DNA of 64,000 nucleotides from positions 62,001-126,000 of the forward strand of contig JAIVFH010000086.1 in assembly GCA_025765595.1 (NCBI GenBank). Direction: 5' to 3'. Under the pieces are notes generated by a model. It searched no databases and had not been told where the DNA came from. It saw only the letters and a program-made list of their open reading frames with translations. The translations under genes were made by a program, and so were the position numbers. The stretch is from Obelidium mucronatum (Eukaryota > Chytridiomycota > Chytridiomycetes > Chytridiales > Chytriomycetaceae). Below are positions 56,871 through 64,000 of this stretch, in pieces (the first letter of the stretch is position 1; every line of letters begins with the position of its first letter).

Positions 56871-59512
56871 AGATGGCTTTTCTTGCAGAGATGGCCCAGT
56901 CACAGGTGAATTAATCAATGGAGAACTTGCAAATGGATCAAACATTGCTCCTAAATACCAAAAATACTGAGAAATATGTTTAAACAAAATGGCATCCTAC
57001 CAGAATCAGTGTAGGCAACATCAAAGTAATCAGGGCTGTGTGGATCCAAAGCAATGTCCACCAAAACTGATTCGTCAAAGATGTACTCCTCTTGGCAGAA
57101 CCAACTAACACTGTGGACCTTCCTGCGAAAGTGGGTTGTGGCTGGATGGACTTTTGCAGCAGCCAAAACATCAGCAAGAAAAACTAATAATGGATTGATT
57201 GTTAAAAATGCACAATATAGACAACAACTTGGTCTCACCTTTTGCCTTGTTTCCCTCAGCAAGTGTCCCTTCCACATTACAACGAAAAACTGCTCCTTGA
57301 TTCTGAAACTTGCATTTAACAGAAACCATCTTTTTCACCTCTGCTTCTTCTTCTCCATCACTGCCCAAAAGATTCATGACGCGTCGCTTCTTTTTGGGAT
57401 GAGCCTGCACTTCTTCTTCTTCATCCACCACATCCTCATCATCCTCAACTTCATCTTCCTCGGCATCTATGTTCTCCACACGACGCTTCTTTTGTACAAC
57501 TGGCTCCACCACCTCAATTTCATCATCATCATCTTCAATCACAATTGCTTGAACCTTCTTTCTTTGCTGGACTGGTACCTCCCGCTCCTCCTCATCCCCC
57601 TCCTGCTCCTCTTCCTCTTCAGCATCAAGCTCATTTTCTCCACCATCAACATCTCCAATGTCATCATCTTCATCAGCTTCAGACCCTTCAGGCGCATTGT
57701 CAAGTGGTGTTAACTCACTTTCTGAATCGTCAGCATCTGTTGACTTTCTGTGAGTTTCTGCCCAAGCCTTTAGGCTAGCCTTGAGATTATCAATGCTTTC
57801 AGCAACTGCGGGAGATACCACCGTAGAAGCCTGAGATTAGAGAACAGACATTGACAGCAGATCTTGGCTTGAGGACAGCTGTTTTTGGCACTGGCTTGGA
57901 ACTGGAATTAGCTGTCTTGTCTGCTGTCTTGGGAGCTGGCATTGCCTTGGACACTTTGGGAGCTGGCATTGCCTTGGACACTTTGGAAGCTGAAGTAGCC
58001 ATGGGAACAGTAGTGGCCTTGGAACCAGAAGTGGTAACCAGATTGAGAAGCAGGAGTAGTATTTTTAGCAGTGTTGTGAACTGTAGTAGCCTTGGGATCT
58101 GTAGTGGCCTTGGAAGCAGAACTGGTCAAAGTCTTGGGGGAAACAGATGGGGGACCCAGTCTTGCCAGCACCAGGAGTAGTCTTAGCAGAACCAGGAGGA
58201 GCTGGAGAAGGATTAGCCTTTGAAGAACTTGGTGAAGTATGAGCAGGAATCGTGGAATTGGAAGAAGAACCAGCTTGTTTGGTTGGTGTTCCTATCACAT
58301 AATTAAATTAAATATTTGTAATTCAATCAAAAAAATGAGACTATAAATACCCAAACCAATTGGATCATCAGATCCCAAGAGTGGAAGTGAAATTTTAGAC
58401 TTGATAGCTCTTCTAGGCTCGTTTTCTGCAGCAGAACCTGGAAGCTGGCTGATAGGAGGAATATCAGGTTCACTATCAGACCTAACCTCATTAGCAGCCT
58501 GTTGTCTTGCGGCACGAGCAGTAGCCTTCTTGGCAATCTTGGTGGCATTGGTGTCAGCAGGAGTAGGAGCAAAAACAACATGGTACTTGTTGTTTGAATT
58601 TTTTCTAGCTAAAAGATAAATAAATAATAAAAAGGGTTAGATTATTAGAAAATTAAAGGGCTGTAATTGTGGTCCTAATCGCGCTACAAATCGGCTCCTA
58701 ATAGCGCTCCGGTTCGCGCTCCTAATCGCACTCCTAATCGCACTCCTAATAGCGCTCCTAATCGCACTCCTAATCGCACTCCTAATCGCGATCCGATTCG
58801 CGCTCCGAATCGGCTCCTAATTGTGCTCCTAATAGCGCTCCTAATAGCGTTCCGAATCGGAAGCGAATCGGATCGCGAATCGGATCGCGAATCGCGCATC
58901 ACACCAAAATGAATAAGACTCACCATATATGTATTTTGCCAGCCCCGCTGCGCGTTCCTCATCATTTTCGGAACGATTTCCATCTATATCCACGATCCCA
59001 CTGAAGCAGAGGTCCTCCAGTGCTGTTAAATCCTGGTTTGTGTCTTTGATCCACTTGTACACTTCTGCCTGGGATTTGTTCTTCAGCCCAGGGATGTGGA
59101 CTGTACATTTGGTTTTATCCAAAAACACTAGCTTCAATGTGTTGTTGGAGTTGATGTATCTGTTGTGGTTGGGAGTGGTGTGTCAGCGATCACCTGTCAA
59201 ACACAAACAAATAAACCCAGACCTCAACATCTTGTCCAGTGCCTCAGTGGCCTCCTCTACAAGCTCTTTAGGAGACCCTTTGGTTTCCATGACTCTTTGG
59301 TGCAGGTCAGGACAGAGCTCTTTGGTGACTTCTCGCAGATCACTCCACAAGATGAAGATGGTCTTCTTGTCATCCAAGATCTTGTAAGGAGCCTGTTTCC
59401 ACAAGCCATTCTTGATCTCATCGAAAGAGAACTGGATGGACAGTCTGTTCGGGTCGTTGCTGACTCTGAGGGATGGCAGTGTGTCTGGCAGTGGCAGTGT
59501 TGGTGATTGCAT
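56303..59512 (-). CDS. accessory protein of the KDZ transposon, acidic, multi-exon
   Basis: Not a recognised family. ATG 59512-59510 (MQSPTLPLPDTLPSLRV). Exons give FDEIKNGLWKQAPYKILDDKK, a short block with YINSNNTLKLVFLDKTKCTV and EVYKWIKDTNQDLTALEDL, then a K/A/T-rich exon (TKIAKKATARAARQQAANE), S/P-rich segments, repeats of KVSKAMPAPK, and a very acidic stretch (EEEEEQEGDEEER) with basic KKRRV patches typical of nuclear signals. The C-terminal exons hold VAEVVAKAKGRTGTQDKF, SKEFPNFGNTVEIFRAYVGVYFADLEF and SKFNARLVPKHQIYSW before the stop at 56303. An array of repeated CCTAATCG motifs occupies one intron (58664-58900). Because it diverges from the transposase inside the same element, a DNA-binding or targeting co-factor is inferred. 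Confidence 0.65.
58664..58900. repeat. array of CTCCTAATCGCA-type motifs inside an intron of the accessory gene
   Basis: About twenty degenerate copies of a 12-bp unit (CTCCTAATCGCA, CTCCTAATAGCG, CTCCGATTCGCG), mostly in one orientation, ending with a short inverted part around CCGAATCGGAAGCGAATCGG. The core CTCCTAATAGCGTTCCGAAT is shared with the array at 60105-60285. The same motif family fills the subterminal regions of the transposon. Confidence 0.85.
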
Positions 59513-59536
59513 GGGGAAAAAACTTTGCCGAAAAAA

Positions 59537-61651
59537 ATGAAAATCCCTGCCTCACATGTCAAGATGGGAGCTCAGCTGGCAGAACAGTTCCCAGCCTTCC
59601 AAGCTGAGTTTTCAATCTACGGCAGTTTTAAAAGACTTACAACAAGACACTCTGTTTGCGGGATTTCATTCAGCTTGTTGCTACTTCTTTTGGTGTTCCC
59701 ATCCTGGCAGCCAAACAAACTGCAGAGGCTGTCTTTGATTCAAGAATTCACGAAAACAATTACCCCAAATGTACCTATTATCCTGTCAGCTCCGTTTACA
59801 TACTGCATCAAGTGTCAGAGCCATCTAAAGATTGGGAGATGGCAAGAAGTCACAATCTTGGATGCAGATTCAGCTAAATCGGGTCTTCTGTACAAATCCA
59901 GCTGTGTGAATTTGAGCTGCAGTATTCAGTTGTATGACGTTGATTCAGTGTCAGAGATTACCGAAGGAAACAGCACCATAGAACATTACCCAATGAATAC
60001 AATCAGAAAGCAAAAAGTCATTGGAATCAATTCTAAATACTACATGACTGTTGCATTTGCAAATTTGTGGCTGAAGAATGTGCCGTCTGTAATGCTGTAA
60101 GTGTTGGTCCTAATAGCACTCCTAATAGCACTCCTAATAGCGCTCCGATTCGCGCTCCTAATCGCGCTCCTAATAGCGTTCCGAATTGGAAGCGAATCGG
60201 AAAGCGATTAGGAGCGCGATTAGGAGCGCGAACCGGAGCGCTATTAGGAGTGCTATTAGGATCGCTATTAGGAGTGCTATTAGTAGTGTTTGTTGCTTGT
60301 CATTTACTGACAGACTATTCCTTAGATGTAAAATGTATACTCTGCAGAATGCATACCATTCAGCATTTCCATCTGTTTCATCAGATACTGAACAGTATTC
60401 AGGGATTCCTTCAGCTGCATCATCATCTATTTTCAAGCGGGCGTATTACTTGTACCAGATGCTCCTATTGCAAGAGTACATTCAGGATCCAGCTGTTTCA
60501 GAGGCACTTCAAGCAGCTCATGAAGATTTTGATTATTGCTGCTTCCAACCATCTTGGGGGGAGAAGGGCAGACGGCTGTTTCCGTATTCCCTACATCTTG
60601 GAGAGTACTCAAGCAATCAAGTGTCTGATAATGTAGAAGATTTGCGGTTGGCAATGAAGGAATATGTGGAGTGGATGAATGCGCACTTTGCAGTAAAATG
60701 GAAACATTCATGTGGAGAATGTCATGTTGTTGATAGCAAAGGCCAGGAGTATAGTGCGGCAGTGATGGATGGAAAAGTGATGGGGCACTTGCTGTGCAGA
60801 GTGATTGGATGCAATTTGGACATCATTGGGATCAATACAAAATTCTGTATCAATCATGCAGGATTGAAGGGGAAATGCATCATTTCAGGATGTGCGAATC
60901 AAAAACGAGAACGTGAGAACTCTTTTGATTACCAGCCGCTGTCGTGCAAGGAAGTAGAACATATGGAGGCGGTGGGAAAATTCTTCTCAGACCCATCAAC
61001 AACAAGTGAGAAAACTGCAAAGAAGTATGGTGGAAAGACACGAGTGTCAGTTGGGCATGTGAAGGATGATGAAAGGAATTATGAGGAGTTTGGGTTCTGT
61101 TACAGCCCATTTGACAGATTCCTGCCAGGGGTGTTCCTGATTGTGTGGAGCTGTGGGCACATTATGGACATTGGGAAGATGTACTCGTTTGAGTCCAACA
61201 AGTTTATCACAGGATTTCTTTGTCAAACATTCATGAGGCTGGAAGAGTATCCTACATTCATGTTTTATGACAAAGCATGTGTTTTTGTCAGGACTTTGAA
61301 AAACGGCGCTCAGCAAAACAAGCTGCTCCACAAGTAAGGATGTATTTGCTGTGATAGAATCTAACTTCTGTGCTTAGGATGCTATACCAAAAAATCATCT
61401 GGGTTGTTGACCAATTTCACTTCAGAAACCATAGTCGTCGAGACAGATTCTGCATGGAGAATTGTGACGCTAGGTCTTTTGCTAGGCTATACCAAGGTAA
61501 CAAGCCTTTATTCAACACATCAGCAGCAGAACAGTGTGCTGGATGGTTTGAAAAAATGGGACACATTTTGCGATATTTGGACCCTCTTCAGGCAGACTTT
61601 TTTTTGTTCAGCATGGTGGACATGAGAAATGAGCAACTTAGCAAATGTTAG
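59537..61651 (+). CDS. KDZ (Kyakuja-Dileera-Zisupton) transposase, probably decayed at its 5' end
   Basis: Probable DDE-type transposase. First ATG 59537 (MKIPASHVKMGAQ). Cysteine-cluster regions like those linked to KDZ transposases precede the core: YCIKCQSHLKIGRWQEVTIL with SCVNLSC (about 59800-59925), and CINHAGLKGKCIISGC with a later CKEVEH (60845-60965). The core has FMFYDKACVFVRTL, WVVDQFHFRNHS + FCMENC, and NTSAAEQCAGWFEKMGHIL...MRNEQL, the order typical of the family. Introns: one at about 60105-60298 containing a long palindrome, and a 44-nt one at 61334-61377. Between 59600 and 59780 coherent sequence moves through three frames (LKDLQQDTLFAGF; IQLVATSFGVPILAAKQTAEA; TPNVPIILSAP) without clear splice sites, suggesting frameshift damage or sequence errors. 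Confidence 0.72.
60105..60285. repeat. ~180-bp near-palindrome built from CTCCTAATMGCR motifs in a transposase intron
   Basis: Left arm (60105-60188) runs CCTAATAGCACT, CCTAATAGCGCT, CCGATTCGCGCT, CCTAATCGCGCT, CCTAATAGCG; the right arm is its reverse complement with a few substitutions and one extra unit. Arms of about 80 bp meet at CCGAATTGGAAGCGAATCGG. In RNA or single-stranded DNA it would fold into a long hairpin. It lies wholly between the splice donor (GTAAGTGTTGG) and acceptor (ACTGACAG). Confidence 0.88.
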
Positions 61652-62117
61652 TAGCCAGAGGTCTATTTGAAAAATTGATAAATTTTTATGATTAATTTTA
61701 ACTATAATATCATAAAATTCTGAAATTTTAATTTTGTATTTTTGCAATTTAAATTTTTTCAGATGGTTTGTAATTTTTGGGAATTTTTTTAGAGTGTTTT
61801 GCAGTTGACAGTTATTTTCATAGGTTGTTAAGTCCTAGTCGGTCGTCCTAATAGGACTGAGTAGCTCCTAATAGGACAATGCTCAAATTGCAGGAAAAAG
61901 TAGTTTCCTCCTAATGAGAAGTGATTAGGACTCCATTAGGAGGCGGCTAGGAGCGCCAATAGCCCTATTGGCCATTCCGAGTGGAGCCCGATTCGGGGTT
62001 ACTCCTATTCGGACTCGAATCGGACCCTAGTCGGACTCCGAATCGGTTCCCTAATCGGAGTCCGAATCAGAGTCCGAATCGCGCGTGCCGCTCGCTATAG
62101 TACGTGGCAACTACTAC

Positions 62118-63420
62118 TGTATACTGTTGATGAACGCTCCTGCATTTGTCTGCTCCTAGTAGGACTCCTAATATTATTTTGCTCTGCCAATTGGAAACCA
62201 AATGGCCTTAATATAACTCCTAGTAGGACTACTATTGGGGCCCTATCAGCACTATTGCTTTTTTTTTTGTAACATGAGCTGAATTTTGTAATAAACACTT
62301 TGTCGAACTGTTAATCCCCTCCAATTTCTTAAAACGGTTTAACAAGACTAATTCGGAGCCTATTTGGCCCCAATTGGAGCTCCAATAGGAATTCTGATTA
62401 AAAAACGCGTTTTTTCATTGCTCCTAATCGGATTTTTTGCTCCTAATAGGTATCTCTTCCAAGCAAAGCCGCCAAGTCCCCACGTCTGTTGCTGAAGTTG
62501 TTGCCAAAGCCAAAGGACGCACCGGCACCCAAGACAAGTTCATTAGTCAAGTGAAAGAAGTTGGTATCCGCTTTTCTTACCTGACGCAGGATCGAGAGCC
62601 ACCAATGACCAAAACTCTTGCTGCTGCAACCCTGTCAAAGGAATTTCCCAACTTTGGAAATACTGTGGAAATTTTTCGGGCCTATGTTGGAGTCTTCTTT
62701 GCTGATTTGGAATTCCAAAGAGTAAGATTTTATTTTAGTATCACTTCAAGCAATTTCTTTTAATAATCCTTTATTTATTATACTAGCTCTTTCCAAAAAC
62801 ATACACGAGCTACTTTGACAAAGAAGATTGCATCTTCTCTTACAGCAATGTTGGGAAGCACATGTCAAAGTTCAATGCAAGATTGGTCCCAAAGCATCAA
62901 ATATATAGTTGGAGTCCTACAGGTTTTCAAGATGTTGAAAAGTACTTTCAAGGGTGCCAGGAGGGAGTATTGGGAAATTCTTGGAAGAGGCAACCTGTTG
63001 TTCAGAAGAAAACCCAGTGATATTTTGAGTGTTGTTTTTCTTTGATACTTCTTTGATTTTTCTTGGTTTTTTGGATTTTTCTTATTTTTTTTTTTGAATT
63101 TTTCTTGGATTTTTGGATTTTTCTTTGATGTTTGGATACTTGTATAAATGCATTTATTTTAGATTTTTTACATTCAATAGTGCTAACTTGAACAAGGCCC
63201 CAATAGGAGTCCTACTAGGAGTTGTATTAAAGCCATTTGGTTTCCAATTGGCAGAGCAAAATGCTATTAGGAGTCCTACTAGGAGCAGACAAATGCTACT
63301 AGGAGCGGTCCTATTTGCTGATTTGCAATTAGGAGAGCTACTAGGGCCCCTTTTTTTTTTGTTTTTTTTTTGGTATGAACTGTATTTTGTAATAAACACT
63401 TGTCGAACTACTATTTTCCC
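62118..63420. mobile_element. rearranged, internally deleted copy of the transposon's ends
   Basis: Directly beyond the right end of the full element lies a fragment in left-end orientation (62145-62262, GCATTTGTCTGCTCC, GCCAATTGGAAACCAAATGGC), a spacer, then 62453-63354, the inverted copy of the left arm with the last exons of the accessory gene. Both fragments are followed by a T-run and TGTAATAAACACT-(T)TGTCGAACT-like sequence (62276-62310, 63375-63411), the only such motifs in the window. No transposase core is present, so this part would depend on another copy for movement. Confidence 0.65.
62453..63020 (+). pseudogene. 5'-truncated copy of the accessory gene's last exons
   Basis: Encodes the same C-terminal exons as the minus-strand gene at 56303-56870: RQVPTSVAEVVAKAKGRTG, PPMTKTLAAATLSKEFPN, IFRAYVGVFFADLEFQR, then after an intron a segment with YTSYFDKEDCIFSYSNVG, ending VQKKTQ at 63018-63020. 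Upstream exons, including the acidic region, are absent. One G-to-V/GN type change and an extra codon occur in the last exon. It has no start of its own and is presumably a remnant carried by the inverted repeat. Confidence 0.75.
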
Positions 63421-63482
63421 CCCAATTACTCGGATTGATTGGTAAGGCCCGGCCTCATACTCCGGATTGCGATGATTTCCAC

Positions 63483-64000
63483 CTAACCCCCCTTGTAGAT
63501 CCCCAGTCTACTACCACTACCACTTCCCCGCTCCCATCCTCCAACTCGTCTTGAGTTTCCACCTATATTGTGCACCCCTAATCTACAACAACCCCACTTC
63601 CTCCACTCCCATCCCTCAGCTCCTCTTGAGCTTCCACACTTATCGGGGGCCTCGTTATCAAAAACCCCTGTGGGGAAAAAAGAGAAGCCCCCATCTGGCC
63701 TCCCTTCCACCATATGTCTCTTGCTTGTGGGGTTCCAGTCCCCTTGCTGCTTGCTTGGCCCTTGTGTTGGTAGGGTCCCCTCTGGATGGGTCGACCCTTG
63801 TCGCCATCCTTTGGGAATTTGTAGGGACACCGGTCCCATGTCCACATCTTCGTCAGGTATTTCCAGTCTTTGTCTTTCCCTTGCTATGTCATGGCTGATT
63901 TCTTCTAATGTCGTTTGCCCTTTTCTCAGCTCCTTGAATGCTCTGTCTTCATATTCTTGTATTTCTTCCAGTTTCCTTTTCAGCTGTTTCTTTTCACTTT
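63483..64000 (-). CDS. partial open frame of unknown family, start beyond window
   Basis: One uninterrupted frame of about 170 codons enters from the right edge and stops at 63483-63485. It begins with a charged coil (LKRKLEEIQEYEDRAFKELR, LEEISHDIARERQRLEIP), then a Gly/Trp/Arg-rich, Lys/Gln-containing region (GWRQGSTHPEGTLPTQGPSK, EGWEWRKWGCC). DNA at 63500-63640 contains two imperfect copies of a ~75-bp unit (CCACT...CTCCCATCC). A retroelement gag-like product is possible given the surroundings, but no zinc knuckle or other domain is visible. Confidence 0.45.
   Translation of the reverse strand, partial: SEKKQLKRKLEEIQEYEDRAFKELRKGQTTLEEISHDIARERQRLEIPDEDVDMGPVSLQIPKGWRQGSTHPEGTLPTQGPSKQQGDWNPTSKRHMVEGRPDGGFSFFPTGVFDNEAPDKCGSSRGAEGWEWRKWGCCRLGVHNIGGNSRRVGGWERGSGSGSRLGIYKGG

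Larger units (their letters stand above)
55811..62115. mobile_element. KDZ-class DNA transposon, about 6.3 kb, with two divergent genes
   Basis: Ends are marked by an inverted motif: CGAGCGGCTCGCGCGATTCG at 55833 and its complement (CGAATCGCGCGTGCCGCTCG) at 62075, with one mismatch; outside each lies a GTAGCAAC/GTTGCCAC-like tip. Subterminal regions (55840-56110, 61830-62100) consist of degenerate CCTAATCGG/CCGATTAGG-type motifs in both orientations. Inside are a transposase gene on + (59537-61651) and an acidic accessory gene on - (59512-56303) with starts about 25 bp apart. I could not identify a target-site duplication; KDZ elements normally give about 8 bp. The exact tips are therefore approximate. 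Confidence 0.75.

Overview
This is a nuclear window from a compact, intron-bearing eukaryote, most probably an early-diverging zoosporic fungus (chytrid-like). The clues are fungal families (WOPR regulators, Vac8, Snx4/Atg24, Utp4, Grc3, Tps2-type trehalose enzyme), very short GT-AG introns (43-95 nt), animal-like class A GPCRs, and a KDZ-type DNA transposon. The taxonomic call is inference; no marker gene settles it.

Layout. 1-1.9 kb: 5' part of a trehalose-6-phosphate synthase/phosphatase (-). 2.06-12.87 kb: four tandem WOPR (Gti1/Pac2/Wor1) regulator genes, all +. 12.95-17.06 kb: a coiled-coil protein and two C2H2 zinc-finger proteins (+). 17.7-19.9 kb: a 706-residue protein with RNA polymerase II CTD-like heptads but no polymerase. 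20.0-24.3 kb: GMP reductase and a protein rich in R-R-x-S sites (-). 24.4-26.0 kb: a RasGEF (+), 47 bp from the latter. 26.1-26.6 kb: divergent U1 (-) and U5 (+) spliceosomal RNA genes, recognised from sequence motifs. 27.1-29.5 kb: two tandem class A GPCRs (+). 29.7-32.3 kb: Grc3 polynucleotide kinase (-). 32.5-33.9 kb: a minisatellite and decayed repeats. 33.9-41.6 kb: uroporphyrinogen-III synthase, Snx4/Atg24, a decayed partial duplication, a metallo-beta-lactamase-fold hydrolase, a Sec14/CRAL-TRIO protein, a 137-bp transposon-like insertion with poly-G/poly-C ends, and an LRR protein (+). 41.7-45.7 kb: Utp4 and a shortened Vac8-like armadillo gene (-). 45.8-55.4 kb: one giant ankyrin/coiled-coil gene (+) with four nearly identical 420-bp repeats. 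55.8-63.4 kb: a KDZ-class DNA transposon with two divergent genes and palindromic arrays, followed by a rearranged partial copy. 63.5-64 kb: an open frame leaving the window.

How the parts relate. Housekeeping genes (Utp4 and Grc3 in ribosome biogenesis, U1/U5 in splicing, heme and purine enzymes) are mixed with lineage-specific expansions (WOPR, GPCR). The RasGEF and the R-R-x-S protein share a start-to-start gap of 47 bp and may be co-expressed. Most unusual are the WOPR array with its conserved 53-nt exon, the stand-alone CTD mimic, and the KDZ element with hairpin arrays inside the introns of both of its genes. Exon edges were read by eye from GT/AG sites, frame and family similarity; none is confirmed by transcript data.
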